Below, in pieces: positions 36,208 through 45,751 of a DNA stretch of 64,000 nt (its first letter is position 1; each line of letters begins with the position of its first letter). The stretch lies in the NCBI RefSeq assembly GCF_016757215.1, contig NZ_JAESIY010000006.1:267301-331300 (forward strand), in the 5' to 3' direction. The notes beneath the pieces are model-generated. The model was given only the letters and a program-made list of their open reading frames with translations, was not told where the DNA came from and did not search any database. The translations under genes were made by a program, and so were the position numbers. This DNA comes from Fulvivirga sediminis (GTDB lineage Bacteria; Bacteroidota; Bacteroidia; Cytophagales; Cyclobacteriaceae).

Positions 36208-37422
36208 ATGAGTAAGTATAAAATTGGACTTTTTGGGTTTGGATGTGTTGGAAAGGGACTTTATGAAACACTCACCACTAATAATAATTTAGATGTAGAG
36301 ATTTCTAAAATCTGCGTTAAAAACAAAAACAAGGATAGATCTCCAATCTCTTCAGAAAAATTCACTTTTTCTGCCGATGAAATTTTAAATGATGATTCTA
36401 TTAATGTAGTAGTAGAGCTTATTGATGACGCCGAAGCGGCCTACGAGATAGTAACAAAATCATTAAAAAATGGCAAAGCTGTAGTTACTGCTAACAAAAA
36501 AATGGTTGCAGAGCACCTGCCTGAACTAATTGCTCTTCAGAAAGAATATAATACTACTCTTTTATATGAAGGTGCCGTTTGCGGCAGCATACCAGTAATA
36601 AGAAATCTTAATGACTATTATGCCTCTGAGCAAATCACAGAGGTAAAAGGAATTTTTAACGGATCATCTAATTATATACTAACTAAACTTTTTCAAGAAG
36701 GCCAATCTTACGACGAAGCATTAAAAGAAGCTCAGGAAAATGGCTTTGCTGAAACAGATCCCACGCTGGATGTTGGTGGTTTTGACCCTAAGTTTAAACT
36801 CAGCATCATTATTCAGCATGCTTTCGGAATCTCTGTAAGTCCTGAAAAAATATTTAATTGGGGTATACAAAATATCTCTGATGAAGATATTCGTTTTGCG
36901 AAAGAAAGAGACCTTAAAATAAAGCTAGTAGCTAAAGCCACCTCTATAAACGATCAACTTTCATTATTGGTAGCCCCTCATTATGTTGATAGGGAGAATC
37001 CACTTTATCATGTTGAAAATGAATTCAACTGTGTGCTGATTAATGGTAAATATGCTCAAGATCAAACCTTAATTGGTAAAGGTGCAGGAAGCTTACCTAC
37101 TGGCTTGGCAGTATTGGCTGATATTGCTTCACTTACCAAAGAATATACTTATAGTTACTCTGATAGCACCTTACTTTCTGTCGAGGAAAGCTTATCAGAA
37201 GTATATCTTCGATTTGATGATATAGACGGCATAGACCTTTCAGTATTTGAAGAGATATCAGAAAAATTTGTAGGGCAACACCATGGTTATGTAATAGGTA
37301 AAATAAGTTTGACTCACCTAAAAGCAATTTTAAAAGATACCAAAGGCGCCGCCAATGTGATATTCACATCTGGGAAAAGTGCTGAAATAGAATTATCTAA
37401 GCTAACATACTCATATGCTTAA
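36208..37422 (+). CDS. hom: Homoserine dehydrogenase
   Basis: Reduces aspartate semialdehyde to homoserine. The Rossmann motif GLFGFGCVGKGLYETL, then AVVTANKKMVAEHLPEL, YEGAVCGSIPVIRNL and ETDPTLDVGGFDPKFKLSI are the family marks; Lys and Asp of the active site lie in the last block. At 404 aa the C-terminal part (about 325-404) is short for a full ACT domain and looks degenerate or compact. Placement behind the methionine riboswitch means that homoserine flux is tied to SAM rather than threonine. Confidence 0.94.
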   Translation: MSKYKIGLFGFGCVGKGLYETLTTNNNLDVEISKICVKNKNKDRSPISSEKFTFSADEILNDDSINVVVELIDDAEAAYEIVTKSLKNGKAVVTANKKMVAEHLPELIALQKEYNTTLLYEGAVCGSIPVIRNLNDYYASEQITEVKGIFNGSSNYILTKLFQEGQSYDEALKEAQENGFAETDPTLDVGGFDPKFKLSIIIQHAFGISVSPEKIFNWGIQNISDEDIRFAKERDLKIKLVAKATSINDQLSLLVAPHYVDRENPLYHVENEFNCVLINGKYAQDQTLIGKGAGSLPTGLAVLADIASLTKEYTYSYSDSTLLSVEESLSEVYLRFDDIDGIDLSVFEEISEKFVGQHHGYVIGKISLTHLKAILKDTKGAANVIFTSGKSAEIELSKLTYSYA

Positions 37423-37428
37423 AACCAT

Positions 37429-37460
37429 AAAGCCCTACTATTAAATGAGTAGGGCTTTTA
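37429..37460 (+). terminator. Terminator of metY-metX-hom
   Basis: An 11-bp perfect stem (37429-37439 with 37448-37458) ends in TTTTA. It may also serve the converging lipoprotein gene at 37478. Confidence 0.88.
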
Positions 37461-37477
37461 ATATTCCTCCAGACTAT

Positions 37478-39343
37478 TTAAATGACTATTTCAGGTTGAA
37501 AAACTAACACCTGTCCATCATCTTCTGAACTTACTACCAACAAGCTGCGACCTGTAGGGCTTTCTTCAGCAGAGATAAAAATGATTCCTTCTGGTGCGTC
37601 TCCTGTTTCCAATATTTGTAAAAATTTTGGCTGTAGCGGATCTGTTACATCATAAATCACTACTGCATCTACCCTTTCTAAGCCTATAAACGCTATGGTT
37701 CTGTTCCCCATTATTCCTATGGCCACTCCTTCTGGCTCCACGCCTTTATTATCACTCCTACTGTCATCATACAGGCCATATTCATTAATAGCTCTTTCCA
37801 TGCTACTACCGCAGTCGTAAACAAGAGCGCCCGTGCTACCATTCCAAATACTGAAAGATCGGCCACCTGGCACATATAATTGATCAAAAGAAGATGTATT
37901 TTCATTAAAACCTAAGGAGGTAGTTACAGTAAGTCGGCCTAAGTTCTCATCATCTATAATGCTTAGGTCTGTAAATACAGAATTATCTAACCTTAAATCT
38001 TTCACCCTTTCTTCTTCACTATAGCCATCATAATCCCTGGTGTCCCCTTCATTAGCCGTGATAATATAGTCTGCACCTGCGATGCTAAAATACGCAAGAG
38101 CATCAGGCATATATATTCCTTTCATCGGCCATAGCCCGAAATTGATACCTCCATCCTTATCACTGGGATCTATCTCATTGCCTACCATGTTAAAATCTTT
38201 AAAGCCCAATGGGAAAATATCTGTAATTGTGCCTGCCTGTATATCAACTTTTGCTATGCCATTATTTTCTTGTAAACTCACCCACGCATATCGCGAATCA
38301 TGGGAAATAGTAATATACTCCGGCTCTATATCTTCCGCGAAACTGGCATCTGGTCCGAAAATTCTAAAACCAGCCGCTGTTAAATCAGCTTGTTGAGATG
38401 CAAAACTTTCAAAGCTAAGAGTAGTCACCGTATAATTAGCCTCTATATCAATAATAGACACAGAGCCCTCAGGATCTATGTCATAATTATCATTAGGTTC
38501 ACCCTCATTAGCACACAATAAATATTTACCATCGGGTGAAAAAGAAACCATATCTGGCAAGGCTCCTACTGTTACTACCTCGATTTCATTATAATTAGAA
38601 GTATTGAAAATCACCACACTTCCATTAGCCTGTTTATTATCTGCCTCTACGGCTGCGGCCAAAAGACCATTTTTAACTGCCACACTATTTACCCCTCCTC
38701 CATAGCCTGTAACATCTATGCTTGCAATAAACTGCAAGTCGGCGGGGTCTGAGAAATTCAATACGTCAATTCTTGAATCACCTGCATTATTAACAACAAA
38801 AAGCCTGTTACTAAAGGGGTCAAAAGCAGATATCTCAGCAGCACCTTCTCCTCCACTCAGAGTAATTCCACCTAACTTTTCAAAGCTAGAAGGATTCTCC
38901 ACTAAAGGAACCTCATCTTCCTTAATGGTCAGCACAAACTTATTAACACCTCCAATAGATATCTTCTCATCAGATAATTTAAAAGTGATGTTAAAATCTC
39001 CGGTTAATTCCTCATTATTAATTGGACTTACTTTAAAACTACTGCCCCTCTCATTAGCTGAAACTACTACAGATATAGATCCCGATTCGCCGGAAGGCTC
39101 GGTAGTGTAATCTTCGCCATACACGGCATCAGTAGATATATTAATTACAACGGTAACATTTTCGCTGTTACCTTCAGAGAAATAAAACGGCACCATATAC
39201 CCACTGGAATCTTCCGGCATACTGCCAGCAGCACTTTCAAACTCTAAAAACTGTGGGTTAGTACAACAATCTTCATCATCAGAACAACTCTCAAAAGAGA
39301 AAACAATGCCCAGAAAAAGCATCATAAATAAAATATTTCGCAT
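37478..39343 (-). CDS. Choice-of-anchor I lipoprotein (beta-propeller-like)
   Basis: A signal peptide ends in the lipobox region SFESCSDDEDCC, so it is lipid-anchored. Residues 40-145 read as a Calx-beta-like domain (FEFES... PINNEELTGDFNITFKL). The rest (about 150-620) is the choice-of-anchor I domain of seven-bladed-propeller type: DGKYLLCANEGEPNDNYDIDPEGS, ITANEGDTRDYDGYSEEER and VEPEGVAIGIMGNRTIAF. Such proteins are often near or fused to alkaline phosphatases and are presumed extracellular. No phosphatase is next to it. Anchor type here is lipid rather than T9SS. Confidence 0.88.
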   Translation of the reverse strand: MRNILFMMLFLGIVFSFESCSDDEDCCTNPQFLEFESAAGSMPEDSSGYMVPFYFSEGNSENVTVVINISTDAVYGEDYTTEPSGESGSISVVVSANERGSSFKVSPINNEELTGDFNITFKLSDEKISIGGVNKFVLTIKEDEVPLVENPSSFEKLGGITLSGGEGAAEISAFDPFSNRLFVVNNAGDSRIDVLNFSDPADLQFIASIDVTGYGGGVNSVAVKNGLLAAAVEADNKQANGSVVIFNTSNYNEIEVVTVGALPDMVSFSPDGKYLLCANEGEPNDNYDIDPEGSVSIIDIEANYTVTTLSFESFASQQADLTAAGFRIFGPDASFAEDIEPEYITISHDSRYAWVSLQENNGIAKVDIQAGTITDIFPLGFKDFNMVGNEIDPSDKDGGINFGLWPMKGIYMPDALAYFSIAGADYIITANEGDTRDYDGYSEEERVKDLRLDNSVFTDLSIIDDENLGRLTVTTSLGFNENTSSFDQLYVPGGRSFSIWNGSTGALVYDCGSSMERAINEYGLYDDSRSDNKGVEPEGVAIGIMGNRTIAFIGLERVDAVVIYDVTDPLQPKFLQILETGDAPEGIIFISAEESPTGRSLLVVSSEDDGQVLVFQPEIVI

Positions 39344-39536
39344 AATAAGGTATGTTAATTAGTTTAAGACTTGAAACTAATATGGAGTCAAACAAATTTG
39401 ATTATGAGAAAATTATGATAATGTTAAATTCTTAACCATTGTCTTCAGCCCCGGTTATGTTAGGATGGCGTGATTATTATTTGTAGTAGAGTCCAAAATT
39501 TAAGGTATCAGATTATAGTTTTAGATATTTACTAAA

Positions 39537-39544
39537 TATATTTG
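39537..39544 (+). promoter_or_regulatory. Possible -7 element for nqrF (TATATTTG)
   Basis: Fits TAnnTTTG, 52 bases before the nqrF ATG. No TTTG lies at 19-21 bases upstream, so support is partial. Confidence 0.4.
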
Positions 39545-39595
39545 TAGTCCCTTGAATAAGGAGCTTTTTTTTATTGAATAAATGATTCAAATTCA

Positions 39596-40903
39596 ATGAG
39601 TACAATTATTTTAACATCCATCATAGCATTTACGATCATTATCTTGCTATTGGTGTTTATTCTTCTTTTTGCACAGTCTCAGCTCGTGCAATCCGGTCCT
39701 GTTAACATTGTTATCAATGGAGACTCTGATAACCCTGTAGTTACTTCCGCTGGATCCTCATTACTTTCAACACTCTCATCTCAGAAGATATTCTTACCTT
39801 CTGCTTGTGGTGGTGGTGGTACATGTGCCATGTGTAAGTGCGTAGTACAAGAAGGTGGTGGTGATGTTTTACCTACAGAGGTAGGTCACCTTAGCCGTTC
39901 TGAGCAAAAGGAGAATGTTCGCCTATCTTGCCAGGTAAAGGTGAAACAAGACATGAAAATAAAAATACCTGAAGAGATCTTCGGTATTAAGAAGTGGGAG
40001 TGTGAAGTGGTATCAAACTACAACGTTTCTACTTTCATCAAAGAATTTGTTGTAAGACTTCCTGAGGGAGAAACTTTAGACTTCGAAGCTGGGGGTTACG
40101 TTCAGATTGACGTACCTGCCATCACTGTCAACTTCTCTGAAATGGACATTACTCCAAAACCCGAGCTTAATCACCCTAATGATGTGTTCCAGTCAGACTG
40201 GGATAAATTCCAGCTATGGGGCTTGGTGATGAGAAATGATGAGCCTATCTACAGAGCTTACTCTATGGCCAACCACCCGGCAGAAGGTAACATTGTTATG
40301 CTTAATATTCGTATTGCTACGCCACCTTGGGATAGAGGCGCTGGTAAATGGATGGATGTTAACCCAGGAATTTGCTCTTCTTATATATTCTCTAGAAAAC
40401 CAGGTGACAAAGTTACTGTTTCTGGTCCTTATGGAGAGTTTGCTATAAATCACTCTACCAATAGAGAAATGATCTACGTAGGTGGTGGTGCTGGTATGGC
40501 TCCTCTTAGGGCACAAATCTTCCACTTATTCCACACCATGAAAACAGACAGAAAAGTGTCTTACTGGTATGGCGGTAGATCTAAGAAAGAATTATTCTAT
40601 GTGAATCACTTCAGAAAAATCGAAGATGAGTTCCCTAACTTCCAGTTTAACATCGCTCTATCTGAGCCATTGAAAGAAGATAACTGGAAAATAAAGAAAA
40701 GTCTTGATGATAAAGAGGCCGATGGATATACCGGATTTATTCACCAGGCACTTTTAGATAACTACTTGAAAGATCACCCTGAGCCAGACGAAGTAGAATT
40801 CTACTTATGCGGACCTCCTTTGATGAATGCCGCCGTTCTAAAAATGCTCGACGATATGGGTATTCCTTCAGAAAACATCAGATTTGACGACTTCGGAGAA
40901 TAA
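39596..40903 (+). CDS. nqrF: Na+-translocating NADH:quinone reductase subunit F
   Basis: NADH-oxidising subunit of the sodium-pumping respiratory complex. One N-terminal membrane helix (about 4-26) is followed by a 2Fe-2S ferredoxin domain with Cys71, 77, 80 and 112 ([13 protein letters not shown] and SCQVK). The FAD domain has [13 protein letters not shown] and the NAD domain has [14 protein letters not shown], with a C-terminal [16 protein letters not shown]. The length of 435 aa is normal. It is single here: upstream is a converging gene and downstream an arginase-family gene after a terminator, so nqrA-E are not adjacent. Confidence 0.95.
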   Translation: MSTIILTSIIAFTIIILLLVFILLFAQSQLVQSGPVNIVINGDSDNPVVTSAGSSLLSTLSSQKIFLPSACGGGGTCAMCKCVVQEGGGDVLPTEVGHLSRSEQKENVRLSCQVKVKQDMKIKIPEEIFGIKKWECEVVSNYNVSTFIKEFVVRLPEGETLDFEAGGYVQIDVPAITVNFSEMDITPKPELNHPNDVFQSDWDKFQLWGLVMRNDEPIYRAYSMANHPAEGNIVMLNIRIATPPWDRGAGKWMDVNPGICSSYIFSRKPGDKVTVSGPYGEFAINHSTNREMIYVGGGAGMAPLRAQIFHLFHTMKTDRKVSYWYGGRSKKELFYVNHFRKIEDEFPNFQFNIALSEPLKEDNWKIKKSLDDKEADGYTGFIHQALLDNYLKDHPEPDEVEFYLCGPPLMNAAVLKMLDDMGIPSENIRFDDFGE

Positions 40904-40923
40904 ACTCATTAGACATAAACTTG

Positions 40924-40957
40924 AAAACCCTAAAGCTTCGGCCTTAGGGTTTTTTAT
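40924..40957 (+). terminator. Terminator of nqrF
   Basis: Stem 40924-40933 with 40944-40953, with an inner GC/TTCG/GC cap and a run of T to 40955. Confidence 0.88.
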
Positions 40958-41011
40958 TTTTAATTAATCGGCAAACTATTAATTTTAACACCCTTACGAA
41001 AAGCCTTATAT

Positions 41012-42172
41012 ATGGACCTGAAAATCTTTTTTTCTCCAATAGAAGAAGAGCACTTTGCTCACATCAAACAAGCCAATAGCTTTTATAAAAACATAAAGGT
41101 ATATACCGATAAAATGCCCAAATATCGTGAGGCAGATATAGCCATTATAGGCGTAAATGAAGAAGCAGGTACGGAGGAAAATAAAGGAACAGCTAAGGGC
41201 TGCATAGAAATTAGGAAAAAACTTTTCAACCTAAAAAAAGGACAGGGAAACTATAAGATAGTAGATATGGGCACCCTGAGAAATGGTGTAGACCTGGCTG
41301 AAACGATAGGAAGGATTAAAGAAGTTTGTCAAAACCTTATAGAGAACAATGTACTGCCACTGATAATAGGAGGCTCTCATGATTTGGACTATGGTCAATA
41401 TCAAGCCTATGAAGATTTAGACAAGCTAATCAGCTTGATTAATATTGATGCTTTTCTTGACATGGAAGATTCATCATCAGTAAGTGCCAGCCAACAGCAC
41501 ATTCATAAAATTCTTCTTCACGAACCTAATTATCTGTTCAACTATAGTCATCTGGCATATCAGAGTTACTTGATAGATCCCAACGCTATTGCTATTCTTG
41601 AAAAATTATATTTTGAAGCTTATAGAATAGGACACCTTAGAGCAAACATTCAGGAGATGGAACCTATCATCAGAAATGCCGACATGCTTTCATTTGATAT
41701 AACAGCGATCAAATCTAGTGATGCCCCTGGCAATGCTAATGCACAACCATTTGGACTCACAGGAGAGGAAGCATGCCAAATATGCTGGTATGCAGGTCTC
41801 AATGAAAAACTAAGTTCAGCGGGTTTCTATGAATATAATCCTTTACTAGACGATTCCAACCAAAAAACTGCATCTGTTATTGCTACCATGATATGGTATT
41901 TTATTGAAGGTTTTTACAACCGAAAGAATGATCAAAACTTCAAAAATAACGACTATCTGAAATTTGTAGTATCCATGCCGTCTGAGCCCGAGGTACTACA
42001 TTTCTACAAAAGTAAAATAAGCGAGAAATGGTGGATGGAAGTACCTTACCCACAAGGAAAAGAAAAATATGCGAGAAATTGCATAATCCCTTGTTCATAC
42101 ACTGATTACCAAACCGCCACTAAGGGAGAATTACCCGAAAGGTATATCACTACACATGCGAAGTTAATATAA
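41012..42172 (+). CDS. Arginase/formimidoylglutamase-family protein with altered metal site
   Basis: Clearly of the ureohydrolase fold: VLPLIIGGSHDLDYGQYQ, LINIDAFLDMED and MLSFDITAIKSSDAPGN align with the three metal-binding blocks. The His in GGSHD (123), Asp146, Asp150 and Asp229 are kept, but the DAHxD His is Phe148 and the second Asp of SFDxD is Thr231. Canonical arginases need these for the Mn pair. The protein is often labelled formimidoylglutamase in this phylum, but activity is doubtful. No hut genes are adjacent. It is a single gene after the nqrF terminator. Confidence 0.8.
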   Translation: MDLKIFFSPIEEEHFAHIKQANSFYKNIKVYTDKMPKYREADIAIIGVNEEAGTEENKGTAKGCIEIRKKLFNLKKGQGNYKIVDMGTLRNGVDLAETIGRIKEVCQNLIENNVLPLIIGGSHDLDYGQYQAYEDLDKLISLINIDAFLDMEDSSSVSASQQHIHKILLHEPNYLFNYSHLAYQSYLIDPNAIAILEKLYFEAYRIGHLRANIQEMEPIIRNADMLSFDITAIKSSDAPGNANAQPFGLTGEEACQICWYAGLNEKLSSAGFYEYNPLLDDSNQKTASVIATMIWYFIEGFYNRKNDQNFKNNDYLKFVVSMPSEPEVLHFYKSKISEKWWMEVPYPQGKEKYARNCIIPCSYTDYQTATKGELPERYITTHAKLI

Positions 42173-42202
42173 AACGAGGCTAGCGTGCTTAGCACTCTTC
42201 TT

Positions 42203-42242
42203 ATTAGCCATAGCTCTAGCTTACACTAGAGCTATGGCTAAT
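42203..42242. repeat. 17-bp perfect hairpin after the arginase-family gene
   Basis: Arms 42203-42219 and 42226-42242 are exact complements with a six-base loop. There is no clean T-run, so it may be an mRNA-stabilising 3' end or a weak terminator. Confidence 0.7.
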
Positions 42243-42847
42243 GATCATAATTTTAATTGATTTTCCAATCTTTTATATATCTCCTATCAAGTTTGCCGGA
42301 GCATTAGCTCCATTTATAAGAATTGTCCGCATTATAAATATTCTTCATAATTATACCGACAGGCAAATGTGCTGAGATACAAGAAGCAAATTTGTAAATA
42401 ATGAAGCTGAAGCCGCGCAGCCAGAAACACTCTCACTGATGTTATTATTTCAAGCTTATTTGATGCTATTATATCAAATATATCATCTTTTAAAGCTGGA
42501 TTAACTCTTGCTACCACTCCATAAAACACTACCCAGACAATTTGTAGCAAGACGAAGTCCTGTGACATTACCACCCACAAAATGCTTAAAGAAATTTCTT
42601 CTTCATGGTGAGAGTAGAAAATTATAGCTAAAACAAAAAAGAATTAAGCTTAATAATTATATAGCATCTCTATTTTATGAAACTTTTTACATGAAACAAT
42701 GTAACATTTAAAGCAAAAAAATCACTATTAGAAAAAGGCTGATTTCAGGATTTATCCTTTCCACGAATTCAGGTCACATAATAAAAATATTTCAATATAA
42801 AATAAAACAAGGGGAGCAAAATACTAATATTCACTATTTCAATTCAG

Positions 42848-42908
42848 TTTAAAGGTAATTACGACGATTCATCTGACACGTAAGATTAGACCGTCATTTA
42901 CCTTTAAA
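42848..42908. repeat. Long-loop inverted repeat with nested pairing
   Basis: TTTAAAGGTAA (42848-42858) pairs exactly with 42898-42908; inside, GACG (42863-42866) pairs with CGTC (42892-42895). It could be an RNA structure or the trace of an element end. Confidence 0.55.
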
Positions 42909-43029
42909 AAAAGCATATTATTGGTCATATTGCGACACCTATAAAGCTCAGTTAAAAAGAAATTAACTTTTAATTTCAACCTAAACCCAGGAGTTTAGAT
43001 CGCCCAGATCTGAAATGCCTGTAAACCAG

Positions 43030-43059
43030 AAAAGGGAGTCAATTGACTCCCTTTTTTTT
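43030..43059. terminator. Terminator overlapping the stop of the nitronate monooxygenase gene
   Basis: An 11-bp stem (43030-43040 with 43045-43054 and beyond) has eight T on the plus strand and four on the minus strand. It covers the TGA of the minus-strand gene (43039-43041), and could also end a plus-strand transcript from the structured region to its left. Confidence 0.75.
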
Positions 43060-44018
43060 ATCCTCATAGGCCTTTATAAACAAAGCAACTATTTCCCTTA
43101 CAGGTCTTATCTGAGTAACGTGCTCTATTGAAGGCCCTGCACACCATACCGTTTTATAAGTAGCTCCGAAGGCCGCTTTTTCTAAGCTTTTCATGCCTTT
43201 ATAAAAGGTTAGCATTTTAACGTATTTCTTTAGTTTCTTATTCCTATTGAATAATCTTTCAAGCCAATTTTGTTGAGTACCTATCTCTTCCACATAAGGA
43301 GTATTGATAACTGTACAAGGCGTTCCAGAGAGCTTGTCGGTCATCACAATATCATCTTTCCCATATTTAACAACCGCCCTTTTATAGGCGTCAGAAACGC
43401 CGGCTTCCTCAGAGGCAATAAAAATGCTACCCATGGAAATACCACATGCCCCAAGTTCTAATATTTCTTGCAGCTGCTCACCCTTCCCTATACCCCCGCA
43501 GAGATTACAGGAATATTACAAACGGACTTCAACAAAGGAATTAATTCTCCTGCCGAAAGCTTTCCTGCATGCCCTCCGGCTGAAGAGTTTACAGCTATTA
43601 GTGCATCAGCTCCTAACTGCTCCACCTTTTTAGCATAAACCTCCTCTGTCACATCACAAAACACTTTAATATTGTGTTTTTTACAGGTATCAATTACCTC
43701 TTTAGGGTTTCCTAGCGAAGTAATTATAAAGTCCACCTTACACTCCACACAAATCTTCAGCTGTTCTTTTAGCCGAAAATTAGATTTGTTAACAATCAAA
43801 TTAATACCAACTGGTCCTTCAGCTTTCGTTTTCAATTCTTCTAACGCCTCTCTAAACTCCTCATCCGTTCGGTAATTCAATACAGGAATAGCTCCGGTAA
43901 TACCAGCGCGCGTGGCTTCTACAATCATTTCTGTATTAGACACCAGAAACATAGGAGCCATGATAATAGGAAATTTTATGCCTAACATTCTGGTAAGCTC
44001 ATTTTCAAAATTTTTCAT
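43039..44018 (-). pseudogene. Nitronate monooxygenase-family protein, frameshifted
   Basis: An FMN-dependent TIM-barrel of the 2-nitropropane dioxygenase/enoyl reductase type. The N-terminal part (from ATG 44018) reads MLGIKFPIIMAPMFLVSNTE, then VNSSAGGHAG, and stops after CNIPVISAGV. The C-terminal part continues in another frame from 43434-43487 on: the expected GGIGKGEQLQ motif and ACGISMGSIFIASEEAG follow. The two meet at a run of five C on the plus strand (43493-43497); one more base restores a single frame of about 325 aa. So it is either a real one-base deletion or a homopolymer sequencing error. All other family blocks are intact. Confidence 0.85.
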
Positions 44019-44406
44019 CAATCTGATATTTATTAACCTAATAAACCAAAGCATCAGCTGGCTGCCACTAATTCCAGCGCTCTTTTATGAAATGTATATA
44101 CTAGAATGATTATAATTGAATCTGCCCCAGTTTAAGAGCACAATTAACCAAGCATATCATTGATGGCAATTTTCTACATCGTTAATTGGAACTTGAGATA
44201 TGGAACCAAATAAGTTATTCAGCTGGTTCTTTTCATTAACACATCATCTTTAAGAAGCATTCACACTTCCCGCTCCTGTAGTATAAGAATGACACGCTTC
44301 TTACGTGATGAATAACCATTAGAGCTTGTGCTGAATAAAGGAAAACGCCTGCATATTTTTTCATTCTATAACTAGAAATTGAAAACAGCAGCCAAGTTTA
44401 AAAGTA
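44019..44406. other. 388-base intergenic region
   Basis: AT-rich sequence between the frameshifted gene and the helicase gene. There is one modest nested hairpin near 44200-44230 (GAACCA/TGGTTC with an AATAA/TTATT core). No ORF, tRNA or promoter of the TAnnTTTG form was recognised. Confidence 0.5.
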
Positions 44407-45702
44407 CTATCTTCTCCTTCTCTTTTTAGAAGTGTGTTTTTTATCCTTAAACTTGACCTTTTTCTCATGAAAAGCCCCTTTAAAATCAGGGTTCTCTCTT
44501 CTTTTGAACATGTCAATTTCCCGTTCAATATCCTGACGTTCCTGTTTAGGGGTTTCTGTTATCGTCACTTCTTCAGGAATGGGATTAACCTGAATAGTAT
44601 CGTTGATCATTTTCTCGATTTTGCCTATATGAAACATTTCTGCCTGGTTAGCAAAAGTAATAGCCTTACCTTTCTTCAAAGCCCTACCCGTACGACCAAT
44701 ACGATGCACATAATCTTCATAAATAATAGGCACATCAAAATTTATGACATGAGAAACTTCAGTAACGTCTATTCCTCTAGCAGAGACATCAGTAGAAACC
44801 AAAATACGAAGCTCCCCTTCTTTAAATTGATTTATAGCGTTAATCCGACTGTTTTGTCCTTTATTAGAATGAATTACTCTGATGCTACCATAATCCTTTC
44901 TTTCTAGGTACTTAAACACATTGTCCGCAGTGGTCTTGGTTTTAGTGAAAATCAAAACTCTTGAGAACTCTTCCTTTTTTAGAAAGTATTCTAGCAAATT
45001 GATTTTAGACTTCAGGTTTGGCACTTCATACAGTTCCTGATTTACAGTTTCAGCTACAGTAGCTTGTGGAGCCACTTCAGCCACCTCTGGGAATTCTAGA
45101 AATTCTTCTGACAAGGTCACTACCTTTTCTGGCATAGTAGCAGAAAAAAGTAAGTTTTGACGCTTGACGGGTATCACTTCCAAGATCTTACGTATCTGAG
45201 GCATGAAACCCATATCCATCATCTTATCAGCTTCATCCAAAACCAGTGTTTTAATACTTTTGGTAACAAGCTCACCCTTGAGATAAATATCCATAAATCG
45301 ACCAGGAGTCGCAATTAGAATATCAACTCCCTGCTGCACTGCCTCAATCTGTACTTTTGGACCTACCCCACCATAAACAGCTACATACCTCAAGTCTGTA
45401 TACATCGAAAGTTCTTTTACAGACTGCTCTATTTGCAGTGCCAACTCACGAGTAGGAGCCAAAATGAGCACTCTAGGGTCATTTCCCTGAGCATACTTAG
45501 CTTTATAAAGTATAGGTAATACAAAAGCGGCTGTTTTTCCCGTTCCTGTTTGAGCTATGCCCATCACGTCATGACCATTCAGCACTAATGGTATCGCTTT
45601 TTGCTGTATTGGTGTAGGCTCATCATAGCCTAGCTCTTCTACTGCATTTAAAAGCTGCTTATTTAGTTTAAAATCATGAAAGCTTGCCTTCTCAGACGCC
45701 AT
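44407..45702 (-). CDS. DEAD-box RNA helicase (RhlE-like)
   Basis: ATP-dependent RNA helicase. Motifs in order: Q motif FHDFKLNKQLLNAVEELGYDEPTPIQ (start), Walker A AQTGTGKTAA, Ia PTRELALQ, Ib TPGRFMD, DEAD box VLDEADKM, SAT in LLFSATMPE, IV to VI including STDVSARGID and HRIGRTGR. The core is complete and the C-terminus ends in a Lys/Arg-rich tail (KKRRRR), as in RhlE proteins. The length of 431 aa is standard. It is divergent from pyrC with only 49 bases between starts. Confidence 0.93.
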   Translation of the reverse strand: MASEKASFHDFKLNKQLLNAVEELGYDEPTPIQQKAIPLVLNGHDVMGIAQTGTGKTAAFVLPILYKAKYAQGNDPRVLILAPTRELALQIEQSVKELSMYTDLRYVAVYGGVGPKVQIEAVQQGVDILIATPGRFMDIYLKGELVTKSIKTLVLDEADKMMDMGFMPQIRKILEVIPVKRQNLLFSATMPEKVVTLSEEFLEFPEVAEVAPQATVAETVNQELYEVPNLKSKINLLEYFLKKEEFSRVLIFTKTKTTADNVFKYLERKDYGSIRVIHSNKGQNSRINAINQFKEGELRILVSTDVSARGIDVTEVSHVINFDVPIIYEDYVHRIGRTGRALKKGKAITFANQAEMFHIGKIEKMINDTIQVNPIPEEVTITETPKQERQDIEREIDMFKRRENPDFKGAFHEKKVKFKDKKHTSKKRRRR

Positions 45703-45751
45703 AAAATCTCAAGTTTATTTGTTGTTGCAATCAAAAACAGGAAATTTGTCT

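Larger units (their letters stand above)
42173..43038. other. 866-base gene-poor, structured intergenic region
   Basis: I find no convincing protein gene. It contains a 17-bp perfect hairpin (42203-42242), an 11-bp inverted repeat with paired inner arms (42848-42908), and two small hairpins (about 42980-42997 and 42998-43012) leading into a terminator with an eight-T run at 43030-43059. An 82-codon minus-strand open frame at 42332-42580 has no family likeness and unlikely composition. Confidence 0.6.

Noticed and set aside
42332-42580. 82-codon minus-strand open frame
   Set aside because: No family likeness, odd composition, no promoter, and it lies in a gene-poor stretch. Probably chance.
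45718-45748. TTTG-N19-GAAATTTG ahead of pyrC as a promoter
   Set aside because: The -7 box lacks the TA, and the expected transcription start would fall after the pyrC ATG.
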